Source: Sphingobacteruim zhuxiongii (GTDB lineage: Bacteria > Bacteroidota > Bacteroidia > Sphingobacteriales > Sphingobacteriaceae). Taken from it: 64,000 nucleotides of DNA. Below, piece by piece: positions 1 to 8,147 of the stretch (position 1 is its first letter; every line of letters begins with the position of its first letter). The DNA lies in the NCBI RefSeq assembly GCF_009557615.1, contig NZ_CP045652.1:2356001-2420000 (forward strand). The letters run 5' to 3'. The position numbers and the translations under genes are program-made. The notes beneath the pieces were generated by a model. That model was not told the origin of the DNA and did no database searches. It saw nothing but the letters and a program-made list of their open reading frames with translations.

Positions 1-329
1 GATTTCCGAATCTGCCCATGCAAATGGAGCACCTTGGTACTACCAGCCCGTTCATGTAAGTCATCTATATTCTGGGTAATAATTTGAACGTCGTAGTTCT
101 TTTCTAAGTCCGCAAGGTAGGCATGCGCCGCATTGGGTTCAACACGCAAGCAATCCCGACGACGTAAATTATAAAACCGCTGCACCAGCTCTGGATTCCG
201 CTGCCATGCTTCCGGTGTCGCTACTTCCTCGATACGATGTCCTTCCCAAAGACCATCGCTGCCGCGAAAAGTTGGAAGACCACTCTCCACAGATATCCCT
301 GCGCCTGTAAATACTACTATCTTCTTCAT
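1..329 (-). CDS. cobB: SIR2-family NAD-dependent deacylase (partial)
   Basis: Only the first ~110 codons are present; the gene runs off the left edge. The N-terminus reads MKKIVVFTGAGISVESGLPT, the GAGIS nucleotide-binding motif of sirtuins, followed by FRG. Further on are the TQNIDDLHERAG segment and the LHLHG stretch that contains the catalytic histidine. The family removes acetyl or succinyl groups from lysines using NAD+; a bacterial class III (CobB-like) enzyme acting in the cytoplasm is the natural reading. The start at 329 is fixed by the position of the GAGIS motif. The zinc-binding and C-terminal parts cannot be assessed. Confidence 0.93.
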   Translation of the reverse strand, partial: MKKIVVFTGAGISVESGLPTFRGSDGLWEGHRIEEVATPEAWQRNPELVQRFYNLRRRDCLRVEPNAAHAYLADLEKNYDVQIITQNIDDLHERAGSTKVLHLHGQIRK

Positions 330-362
330 AAAAATTGTTTGATCCCTATTATTTTGATGCCT

Positions 363-399
363 AAAAATAAGAAAAGGCATCTAAGAATATAGATGCCTT
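363..399 (-). terminator. Intrinsic terminator downstream of the DUF2892 gene
   Basis: A 10-bp perfect stem (374-383 with 390-399, loop AGAATA) is followed, on the minus strand, by a T-rich run complementary to the A-rich 363-375. It lies 26 bp past the stop of the gene ending at 426 and separates it from the sirtuin gene downstream. Confidence 0.8.
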
Positions 400-425
400 G
401 ACTTTGGTTGTAATAAATAATCGTA

Positions 426-728
426 CTATTTCACGAAATAGCGATGTTCGATAACGGTAGCCTCTGGCTCTTTGGGTTCGATCGAATCTTTAATCGGGCA
501 ATAACCTGTAACGCCACGATAAATTAATGCACCCCCCAAGGTAATGCCAGAAAAGGCAGTCATCGGGTGCTTTACAATAGATTTAATCCCTCTTCCTAGT
601 AGAAATCCGCCAGCGACTACGGATAATATTCGCTCTGATGTTCCAACATTGCCATCATGACAACTCGCATCAAGCTTGTTCTTTAGCTTATCAAAGGCAT
701 AATTTAATATTCCGCTCATGTTATTCAA
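426..728 (-). CDS. DUF2892 (YgaP-like) small inner-membrane protein
   Basis: Predicted 100-aa protein. The pattern GNVGTSERILS, a glycine-rich hydrophobic segment, a second hydrophobic segment and then TGYCPI matches the DUF2892 / YgaP transmembrane family. That family has two short membrane helices and a conserved T-G-x-C-P end. The role is unknown; in some proteins the domain follows a rhodanese, but none is attached here. The in-frame Met at codon 4 (start 719) is an equally plausible start. It is divergent from the nuclease gene at 842 and has its own terminator. Confidence 0.8.
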   Translation of the reverse strand: MNNMSGILNYAFDKLKNKLDASCHDGNVGTSERILSVVAGGFLLGRGIKSIVKHPMTAFSGITLGGALIYRGVTGYCPIKDSIEPKEPEATVIEHRYFVK

Positions 729-841
729 ATTTATAAGACTATTAATAAAACGATTAATTCTGTTTTTTGTTTCGGATTAGGTATAAATTTTGATTGCCTA
801 GGCTATTATTCGTACTTTCATCCTCATTAAAACTAGAAACT

Positions 842-1687
842 ATGCTGGTAAAGAAATATTCGGGCGATTTAGTCCCCTTCGATGAATCAAGCTTAAGACG
901 CTCTTTAATGCGCTCCGGAGCAACAGATACTGAAGTGCAGATGGTCTATGCTAAGATTAAAGACCAGTTATACGATGGCATTAGCACCCGAGAACTTTAC
1001 GAGTTGGCATTCGATGCTTTAAAATCAAAGAAAAACTCCTACGCCGCGCGCTATAGCCTAAAACGTGCGTTACGTGAATTAGGCCCAGAGGGTTTCTACT
1101 TTGAAAAATGGGTAGCACGCCTATTCCAAGAAGATGGCTATGAGGCCATCACCGGTCAAACCGTACAAGGACATGCTGTAACACATGAGATCGATGTGGT
1201 TGCTGCCAAAGGTGATGTGATGCTGGCCATCGAGTGTAAATTCCGTAATGACGAGGAAGCGAAGATATCGGTAACCACACCAATGTACTTTAAATCGCGT
1301 GTAACTGACGTCACTGGAATCGAATATCCATTTTTCAACGCCCATAGACAATTTACAGATGGCTGGTTAGTAACAAATGCTTATTTGACGACCGACTCCA
1401 TCAAGTTTGGGGAGTACTATAAGATGAATTTGTTGTCTTGGGATTACCCAAAGGGCACAAGCATCAAGGCACGCGTGGATGAAACTGGTGAATATCCAAT
1501 TACCTGCTTAACGAACTTGACCACGCAAGATAAAGGTATGCTCTTGAAGAATCAATGTATCTGTGTTAAAGATTTACTTAAAGACCCTAAAGTCCTTAAC
1601 AACATTCAGATACCATCTGACAAGCAAACCCTAATTTTACGAGAAGCACAAGAATTAATCAACAGTCCAATATCGCATGAGCAATAA
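842..1687 (+). CDS. ATP-cone domain fused to Mrr-like restriction endonuclease
   Basis: Predicted 281 aa. Residues 1-~90 (MLVKKYSGDLVPFDESSL...) resemble the ATP-cone, the nucleotide-sensing domain of NrdR and ribonucleotide reductases. Residues ~95-210 resemble the Mrr/type IV restriction endonuclease fold. A conserved GFYFEKWVARLF helix leads to HEIDVV and IECKF, the D...(E)xK core of the PD-(D/E)xK nucleases. The ~80-residue C-terminal tail is unassigned. The start at 842 is preferred over an in-frame ATG at 794 because the ATP-cone begins right at this Met. The stop overlaps the next gene by 11 bp, so the two are translationally coupled. Function inferred: a nuclease controlled by ATP or dATP, possibly defensive or for DNA quality control. 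Confidence 0.8.
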   Translation: MLVKKYSGDLVPFDESSLRRSLMRSGATDTEVQMVYAKIKDQLYDGISTRELYELAFDALKSKKNSYAARYSLKRALRELGPEGFYFEKWVARLFQEDGYEAITGQTVQGHAVTHEIDVVAAKGDVMLAIECKFRNDEEAKISVTTPMYFKSRVTDVTGIEYPFFNAHRQFTDGWLVTNAYLTTDSIKFGEYYKMNLLSWDYPKGTSIKARVDETGEYPITCLTNLTTQDKGMLLKNQCICVKDLLKDPKVLNNIQIPSDKQTLILREAQELINSPISHEQ

Positions 1688-2411
1688 GTTTGTCAGAGAA
1701 GAGATCAGTTTTTTTAAAGGAGCACGGAGCCGCTGGAATGAGCTAAAATATGTTCTCGGTGTCTTCTTTCAATTTATGAAAGGCTTCCGTACCCTACATT
1801 TTGTCGGACCCTGTGTTACCGTTTTCGGATCGGCACGCTTTGACGAGAACCATACCTATTATAAACAAGCCCGTAGCGTATCGGCAAAACTTGCCGAGCA
1901 AGGCTATACCATTATGACGGGTGGAGGCCCTGGAATTATGGAGGCTGCAAATCGTGGTGCTAAGGATGTAGATGGAACTTCGGTAGGCTGTAATATCGTA
2001 TTGCCACATGAGCAAAAGCATAATCCGTATATGGATAAGTTTGTCAATATTGAGTATTTCTTCGTCCGCAAGGAACTCCTTAGAAAATACTCCTTCGCCT
2101 TCGTCATTATGCCCGGTGGATTCGGAACGCTCGATGAGTTCTTCGAAACACTAACACTTATACAAACAAAAAAATTATCGCAATTTCCAATTGTCGTAAT
2201 GGGTCTAGACTACCATCAAGGTATAATCGACCATGTCAACGAGATGAAAGTAGCCGGAACAATCAGTCCCGAAGATCAAGATCTACTCCTGTTTACTGAT
2301 GATATAAACGAAGCCGTCGAGCATATCAAACAATACGCCGACAGAAACAGAATCATTAATCTACAAGACCAAAAACCAAGCTGGATATTGGGAGAAAAGA
2401 AAGCAGTGTAA
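1677..2411 (+). CDS. LOG-family (TIGR00730) Rossmann-fold nucleotide phosphoribohydrolase-like protein
   Basis: Predicted 244 aa. It contains the GGGPGIMEAANRGA nucleotide-binding segment and the PGGFGTLDEFFE motif (PGGxGTxxE) that defines the lysine-decarboxylase-like/LOG family. Members cleave the N-glycosidic bond of nucleoside 5'-monophosphates (cytokinin-riboside or purine/pyrimidine nucleotides). The Arg and Glu residues used in catalysis are present in that motif region. The gene overlaps the ATP-cone nuclease by 11 bp and is the last gene before a long repeat array. A house-keeping nucleotide salvage role is likely; the coupling to a nucleotide-sensing nuclease is what makes it notable. 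Confidence 0.88.
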   Translation: MSNKFVREEISFFKGARSRWNELKYVLGVFFQFMKGFRTLHFVGPCVTVFGSARFDENHTYYKQARSVSAKLAEQGYTIMTGGGPGIMEAANRGAKDVDGTSVGCNIVLPHEQKHNPYMDKFVNIEYFFVRKELLRKYSFAFVIMPGGFGTLDEFFETLTLIQTKKLSQFPIVVMGLDYHQGIIDHVNEMKVAGTISPEDQDLLLFTDDINEAVEHIKQYADRNRIINLQDQKPSWILGEKKAV

Positions 2412-2412
2412 T

Positions 2413-2738
2413 TTTAGATGTTAGGTATTAGATGTTAGATTTTAGATATTAGACGTTAGATATTAGATATTAAACGTTAGATTTTAGATATTAGACCTTA
2501 GATATTAGATGATAGACATTTGTCCCTCCCTTTATCTTTAACAATCATATTTAAGATTCGAAATCTATTTTTAAAAATCTGAATGTCAATAGCTAAATTA
2601 TTTAAAATCCATTTTTAAAAGATCTCGCAAACGCATCTAATATCTTACAGCCGACGCCTTATATCTAATGTCTAATATCTTACATCTAATGTCTAACGAA
2701 CATCTAATGTCTAAAATCTAATGTCTAAGATCTAATAC
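2413..2738 (+). repeat. Intergenic inverted array of degenerate TTAGATRT-type repeats
   Basis: The whole gap between the LOG gene and ispE is repeat. The left arm (about 2413-2517) is a run of variants of TTAGATATTAGATGTTAG. The right arm (about 2634-2737) is the reverse complement family (ATCTAATGTCTAAT...). A spacer of about 116 bp contains short A/T palindromes. Transcribed RNA could fold into a long imperfect hairpin. The arms begin 2 bp after one stop codon and end 1 bp before the next ATG. No separate terminator or promoter is visible inside. Confidence 0.85.
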
Positions 2739-2739
2739 A

Positions 2740-3546
2740 ATGTTAAAATTCGCTAACGCAAAAATCAATATTGGGTTACACGTAACTGAGCGTCGTGCCG
2801 ACGGATATCATAATCTGGAGACTATATTTTACCCGGTTAAAATTTACGATGCTGTAGAGATACAGTCGGCGGAGGAATTGGGGATGGAAATCCATGGTTC
2901 GGAATTAAAGGCTGACGATGATAATCTTTGTCTACGGGCGTATCGACTGTTGGCAACTGATTTTGATCTTCCACCTGTTAAAATACATTTATTGAAGCGC
3001 ATTCCAATTGGCGCAGGACTAGGAGGCGGTTCTTCGGATGCGAGTGCGACATTACAACTCTTAAACGATCAGTTTAAGCTGGGTCTGACCGATACGCAAC
3101 TGGAGACTTATGCTGCGCAGTTAGGTGCTGATTGTCCGTTTTTTATACAGAACAAGGCAACCTACGCCGAAGATATTGGCACTAAGCTCTCTCCGATTGA
3201 TCTTGATCTTTCAGCTTACTATATTGTTTTGTTAAAACCCGATTTACACATCTCCACAGCTGAGGCGTATAAGAACGTCATTCCTTTGACACCACAGGTC
3301 GATTTAAGGCGCGCTGTTCAACTTCCAATACAAGAGTGGAAGCTTATTATCAAAAATGATTTTGAAACCGGCTTATTCGAATTGTATCCGCAAATCGCAG
3401 AAATTAAACGTCGGTTCTATGAGCTGGGAGCAATCTATTCTTCGATGACTGGATCCGGATCGGCAGTATTTGCCATCTTTGAGCAAGAAACCGATGTCTC
3501 TGAGTTGAATGCACTGGGTCAGGTGTTCTTACCGATGGATTTATAA
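2740..3546 (+). CDS. ispE: 4-diphosphocytidyl-2-C-methyl-D-erythritol kinase
   Basis: Predicted 268 aa, the usual length. It phosphorylates CDP-methylerythritol at the 2-hydroxyl in the MEP isoprenoid pathway (cytoplasm). Supporting motifs are FANAKINIGL near the N-terminus (substrate-side lysine), PIGAGLGGGSSDASA, the GHMP-kinase ATP-binding loop, at about residue 90, and the C-terminal SSMTGSGSAVFAIF glycine-rich motif. The start follows directly on the repeat array. No other MEP-pathway gene lies nearby. Confidence 0.96.
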   Translation: MLKFANAKINIGLHVTERRADGYHNLETIFYPVKIYDAVEIQSAEELGMEIHGSELKADDDNLCLRAYRLLATDFDLPPVKIHLLKRIPIGAGLGGGSSDASATLQLLNDQFKLGLTDTQLETYAAQLGADCPFFIQNKATYAEDIGTKLSPIDLDLSAYYIVLLKPDLHISTAEAYKNVIPLTPQVDLRRAVQLPIQEWKLIIKNDFETGLFELYPQIAEIKRRFYELGAIYSSMTGSGSAVFAIFEQETDVSELNALGQVFLPMDL

Positions 3547-3590
3547 GCTATCGGCTGCATTTAGCTGTACGCAATTATTATATTTGTTAA

Positions 3591-6449
3591 ATGATGCCAT
3601 TTAAGTCCTTTCTATTTATTGTTTTTTTGATTTGCAACATCGGTGCAACACTTGGGCAAAACATCCCTCGTGTAGGCTCGCCCTATGTGCAACAATACAA
3701 TAAATCGACTTATCAAGCTGGCAATCAGAATTGGGGTATTGCCGTTAGCAAAGAAGGTTTTATTTATGTTGCCAATACCGAAGGACTATTGAGCTTCGAT
3801 GGGCAGGAATGGCGTTTACATAAATCAAAGAACCAGCGCAGCTTACGTAGCGTCAATATCGACACTGAAGGACGCATACTCGTTGGCGGCTCGGGCGAAT
3901 TTGGATTCTGGAAGCGCAGTCAGTTCGGCAAAATGGAATACAACAACCTGTCGGCGCTCGTCAAAGATCAAAACGCGCTGAAGAACGATGAGATTTGGCG
4001 TATCTATACGCTCGGAAAACGTATCTTCTTCCATAGCTTCTCCAAATGCTACATTTACGAGAACAATGAGATAAAAACATTAACTGCAAACGGAGAACCT
4101 TTCCTATTCAGCCACCAAGTTGGCAATCGAATGTTCTTTGAACAACTCCCTTCAGGCCTATTTGAATTAGTGAATAATAGCCTTGTTCAACTACGCGGTG
4201 CCGCAGTATTAAAAGATAAGAATATCCTAAGTATGTTGCCATTGGATAAGGATCAGGTATTGATTGCCAGTTCCAATCACGGTCTCTATAAGATGGATAA
4301 GAATGGTCATATATCCGAATGGCAAAATCAAGTACAGCAACAACTTATACGCTATCAAGTAAACAATGGCGTTAAGTTATTTGGCGACCAATTTGCCTTT
4401 GGGACCATTCAGAATGGGGTTTATATCCTCAATAGCAAAGGAGAATTGGTGCAACATATCAATAAGAACAATGGTCTTCAAAACAATACCGTATTGAGCA
4501 TGACCGTAGATCAGCAGTCGAACCTTTGGGTAGGCCTTGACAATGGTGTTGATCGTATTGATATCAATAGTCCACTCTATTATTACGCGGATCTAACAGG
4601 CAAAATTGGTACGGTCTACTCCTCTATTATCTTTCAGAACAAAATCTATTTAGGCACCAATCAGGGATTATTTGTTAGCGAATGGCATGGCGTTAATGAT
4701 TATACGAATCTTGAGTTTACAATTATCCCCAATTCACATGGTCAGGTTTGGCAATTGGTGAACATGAACGGACAGCTGGTTTGCGGACATAATAACGGAA
4801 CTTTCTTAGTCGATGGAAATCGAATGACAAAGATTTCCTCTATTACCGGGGCATGGAACTTTATGGAGGTTACCAACAGCAAATATTGGCTCCAAGGAAA
4901 CTATACTGGAATTGGACTAATGGAAGCTGCTTCTACGCCTCGCTTTATCCGACAGTTTAACCAAGTCAAAGAGCCTATTCGTAGCATTCTACAACGCAGC
5001 AACACGGAATTTTGGGCACTGAATCAGCAGAATGTTTATAGCGTGAAGCTCAAACCAGATCTCCAGGATATGCAATCGATTAGCCCGGTACAGGCAGGTT
5101 TACCTAAAAACACCATGCTACATGGGGTTTATAATCTAGCAAACAATATTGTATTTGCTACCGATTCTGGCTTCTACCAATATGACAACATCGTAAACTC
5201 CTTTAAACCCTATACTGAGTTGAATGAGCAGTTAGAAGGCTTCTATTCGGCCAATAAGATTATCCCGATTAAAAACAACCAATATTGGTTTGTAAAGAAG
5301 TCACATATAGCGCGTGTAGAGATTTTACCTGAAGGAAAAATTCAAATCGATTCTTCCTCTTGGAACTCCTTACGAGGGAAGATGATGAACTATTATGAGC
5401 GCATTTTCAATGTGGATGATCAGGTCTCAATTATTGGAATGGATAATGGCTTTGCCATTTATTTCAACCAGCTAAGTAGCAAAGAAAAAATACCTAAGCC
5501 TTATATTACCCAAGTTTGGAATACAACCAATGGAGCCGTACCAATCTACGATGATTTATCAGTATCCTATAGCGAGAACAATCTGCGTTTTGCATATGCT
5601 AGTCCCTGGTACTCCTCCTCGAATATTAAATATGCTTATTGGCTGGAGGGATATACCCAGAACTGGTCAAATTGGGAAGATGTGACCTTTAAAGATTTCA
5701 CAAACCTACCTAATGGCGATTATACCTTTCATGTGCGCGCAATGGCTCCGAACGGAACGATCTCTGAAGTGACAAGCTTAGTGCTTGAAATCCGCCCACC
5801 ATGGTATAAGCACTGGTTTGCCATACTGGTTTATATTGCCTTACTGACTGCCCTGTACTTCATTGGACGCAATTACTATGAGAAACGCCTCAACGAGCAG
5901 CAAAAGAAACTTAAGGCGAAAATGTTGGCGGACCAAGAAGCCCGTTTAGCAAAAGAAGCGGAAGTTAACGAACGGAAGTTAATGGCCTTGAAAAATCATC
6001 AGCTCGAACAAGAGTTAGCTATTAAAAATAGAGAGCTGGCAAATACCGCGATGAACATTGTTTACAAAAACGAGATGCTGAACAATCTACATCATGAACT
6101 AACCAACCTGAACGATTCGAACGGTAACAAGCTAAGTTCTGATCAGTTACGTAAGGTAAGTAAACTAATTGATGAGGCGCATTCTGATGATCGCGATTGG
6201 GATTTATTCGAAAAGAGTTTTAATGAAGCGCATGAGAACTTCTTCAAAAAACTGAAGAGTGATTACCCTGCACTTGTACCTAATGATTTAAAACTATGTG
6301 CTTATCTACGCTTAAATATGTCTAGTAAAGAGATTGCTTCTTTGCTAAATATCAGTACACGCGGTGTAGAGATTCGAAGGTATAGACTTCGCAAGAAGCT
6401 GAATATTCCGACAGAGAAGAACTTAACGGAATTCTTATTGGAGTTATAA
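3591..6449 (+). CDS. Sensor/regulator: propeller domain, Y_Y_Y domain, transmembrane helix, coiled coil and LuxR-type HTH
   Basis: Predicted 952 aa. An N-terminal signal segment is followed by ~600 residues of two-component-propeller repeats (for example NNTVLSMTVDQQSNLWVGLDNGV). A Y_Y_Y-type beta-sandwich follows (WLEGYTQNWSNWED... FTNLPNGDYTFHVRA, about 680-735), then one membrane helix (~745-765), a long charged coiled coil and a C-terminal HTH (KEIASLLNISTRGVEIRRYRL). It lacks the histidine-kinase and receiver modules of classical hybrid two-component systems, so signal transfer to DNA must be direct. It stands just upstream of two beta-glucan-type hydrolases on the same strand and probably controls them in response to a periplasmic oligosaccharide (inference). 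Confidence 0.88.
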   Translation: MMPFKSFLFIVFLICNIGATLGQNIPRVGSPYVQQYNKSTYQAGNQNWGIAVSKEGFIYVANTEGLLSFDGQEWRLHKSKNQRSLRSVNIDTEGRILVGGSGEFGFWKRSQFGKMEYNNLSALVKDQNALKNDEIWRIYTLGKRIFFHSFSKCYIYENNEIKTLTANGEPFLFSHQVGNRMFFEQLPSGLFELVNNSLVQLRGAAVLKDKNILSMLPLDKDQVLIASSNHGLYKMDKNGHISEWQNQVQQQLIRYQVNNGVKLFGDQFAFGTIQNGVYILNSKGELVQHINKNNGLQNNTVLSMTVDQQSNLWVGLDNGVDRIDINSPLYYYADLTGKIGTVYSSIIFQNKIYLGTNQGLFVSEWHGVNDYTNLEFTIIPNSHGQVWQLVNMNGQLVCGHNNGTFLVDGNRMTKISSITGAWNFMEVTNSKYWLQGNYTGIGLMEAASTPRFIRQFNQVKEPIRSILQRSNTEFWALNQQNVYSVKLKPDLQDMQSISPVQAGLPKNTMLHGVYNLANNIVFATDSGFYQYDNIVNSFKPYTELNEQLEGFYSANKIIPIKNNQYWFVKKSHIARVEILPEGKIQIDSSSWNSLRGKMMNYYERIFNVDDQVSIIGMDNGFAIYFNQLSSKEKIPKPYITQVWNTTNGAVPIYDDLSVSYSENNLRFAYASPWYSSSNIKYAYWLEGYTQNWSNWEDVTFKDFTNLPNGDYTFHVRAMAPNGTISEVTSLVLEIRPPWYKHWFAILVYIALLTALYFIGRNYYEKRLNEQQKKLKAKMLADQEARLAKEAEVNERKLMALKNHQLEQELAIKNRELANTAMNIVYKNEMLNNLHHELTNLNDSNGNKLSSDQLRKVSKLIDEAHSDDRDWDLFEKSFNEAHENFFKKLKSDYPALVPNDLKLCAYLRLNMSSKEIASLLNISTRGVEIRRYRLRKKLNIPTEKNLTEFLLEL

Positions 6450-6766
6450 TCCTGCATATTCCCCTGATTTTTAATACATCATTTCCTCAGCAATTCAAAA
6501 GTGTACTATTTACACCATTCTTATTATTTGTTGTAGCCCTTCATTGCGATAAACAACCCATATTCAGACGAATAACAGCATTTAGTGAAAACGATGAGCA
6601 GGTAAATATTCCCTGTAGTAGTAATGAGTACATGGAAAATTTCCGTTTCAAACGAATAGATGACATCTTTGTTTATTGAATAACCTGGACTTAAATCTCG
6701 GTCGACAGTAAATTCAATTTATGAAATTGCTTCAATTTGAAGCCTAACAATTCTACCACATAAACT
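6450..6766. other. 317-bp gap with an ATG-less open frame and a palindrome
   Basis: No gene with a normal start is seen. One plus-strand frame is open for more than 70 codons up to a TGA at 6677-6679 and encodes a hydrophobic stretch followed by Cys (FLLFVVALHCDKQP), reminiscent of a lipoprotein leader, but has no usable start before the middle of the frame. A perfect 15-bp palindrome lies at 6729-6743. The promoter of the hydrolase operon is presumably here; no convincing TAnnTTTG box was found. Confidence 0.45.
6729..6743. promoter_or_regulatory. 15-bp palindrome upstream of the glucoamylase-like gene
   Basis: GCTTCAATTTGAAGC is a perfect inverted repeat (7-bp arms, 1-bp centre) ending 23 bp before the ATG at 6767. 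It may be an operator for the adjacent regulator or a small leader hairpin; the sequence alone does not decide. Confidence 0.35.
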
Positions 6767-8140
6767 ATGACGATTAAAACACTCACGTTTACCGGAATCC
6801 TCTTGACGGCCTTTCATCTGCAGTCCTGCCAAGTTAAGCAGAACAAGCATACGGAAGACACAACTGTCATTAAGGATAGTTTGGTCTTAGAAAATGATTC
6901 CCTACTAACCAAAATACAGAAACAAACTTTTCAATACTTCTGGGAAGGCGCCGAGCCTATTACGGGTTTAGCACGCGAGCGGATACATATCGATGGAGAG
7001 TATCCTCAGAATGATCGCAATGTTGTCACCATTGGTGGTAGTGGCTTTGGATTAATGAGTCTACTAGTTGGTATCGAACGCGGCTTTATCTCGAAAAGTG
7101 AAGGTGAAGAACGTTTGCACCGCATTTTAGACTATTTAACGCGTATTCCTCGCTTTCAAGGAGCTTGGGCACATTGGTATCATGGCAATGTTGGTGAAGT
7201 GAAGGCATTTAGTGAAAAAGATAATGGTGGAGATATTGTAGAGACGGCATTCCTAGCCCAGGGATTATTAGTCGTTCGCGAATATTTTAAGAACGGAACG
7301 GAAATTCAAAAGGAAATTGCAAATAAAGCAGATAATTTATGGCGTGGAATCAATTGGAAGCACTATACCAATGGACAAAACGTCTTATTCTGGCATTGGA
7401 GTCCTGTTTATGAATTTGGAATGAATCATGCTATTCAGGGCTATGATGAATGCTTAATTAGCTATGTATTAGCGGCCTCCTCGCCTACGCATGCGATTGA
7501 TTCGGCAGTGTATTATCAAGGATGGGCTAGAAACGGAACGATTAAAACAGATATCAAGAAGTTTGATATCCCGACCATTGTGAAGCATAATGCAAAAGAA
7601 GGTGAAGTTGGTCCTTTATTCTGGGCGCACTATTCTTTCCTAGGTTTAGATCCCAATGGCTTGGAGGATAAGTATGTTTCCTATGGAGACGCAGTTGTTA
7701 ACCATGCAAAAATCAATATCGCATACGCAGATGCTAATCCAAAGCAATTCATCGGTTATGGACATGATAAAGCTTGGGGTTGGACAGCAAGCTACTCTGT
7801 AACGGGTTACGATGCACATCATCCAGATAATGATAAGTCGGTCGTATCGCCAACAGCAGCATTAGCCTCGATGCCTTATACACCCAAAGAAAGTATCGCT
7901 TTTGCCAATTACCTATTTAATAACCTAGGGGATAAAGTTTGGGGACCTTATGGCTTTTACGATGCCTTCAGTGAAACAAAGAACTGGTATCCGAAGCGTT
8001 ATCTAGCCATTGATCAAGGCCCTATTGTGGTGATGATTGAAAACTATAGAACAGGCTTGATTTGGAACCTATTTATGAATGCGCCAGAAATTCGACTAGG
8101 TTTAAAGAAGTTAGGTTTTACAAGTCCACACTTAAAGTAA
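6767..8140 (+). CDS. Glucoamylase-family (COG5368/PF10091) lipoprotein
   Basis: Predicted 457 aa. The N-terminus is a lipoprotein signal with lipobox ...HLQSC at about residue 21, so the enzyme is anchored to a membrane, probably facing the periplasm or surface. The core matches the COG5368 'glycoamylase' family: FQYFWEGAEPITGLARER near the start, a GGSGFG segment, WHWSP, GYGHDKAWGWTASY and an IDQGPIVVMIENYRTGLIW end. Related proteins act on cyclic or linear beta-1,2-glucans or other beta-glucans; the substrate here is not known. It is 7 bp upstream of a GH3 beta-glucosidase, so the two are probably one operon that degrades a glucan to glucose. Confidence 0.85.
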   Translation: MTIKTLTFTGILLTAFHLQSCQVKQNKHTEDTTVIKDSLVLENDSLLTKIQKQTFQYFWEGAEPITGLARERIHIDGEYPQNDRNVVTIGGSGFGLMSLLVGIERGFISKSEGEERLHRILDYLTRIPRFQGAWAHWYHGNVGEVKAFSEKDNGGDIVETAFLAQGLLVVREYFKNGTEIQKEIANKADNLWRGINWKHYTNGQNVLFWHWSPVYEFGMNHAIQGYDECLISYVLAASSPTHAIDSAVYYQGWARNGTIKTDIKKFDIPTIVKHNAKEGEVGPLFWAHYSFLGLDPNGLEDKYVSYGDAVVNHAKINIAYADANPKQFIGYGHDKAWGWTASYSVTGYDAHHPDNDKSVVSPTAALASMPYTPKESIAFANYLFNNLGDKVWGPYGFYDAFSETKNWYPKRYLAIDQGPIVVMIENYRTGLIWNLFMNAPEIRLGLKKLGFTSPHLK

Positions 8141-8147
8141 TACATCC

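Noticed and set aside
2413..2738. Possible CRISPR array
   Set aside because: Units are degenerate, contiguous and inverted, with no unique spacers between identical repeats and no cas genes nearby.
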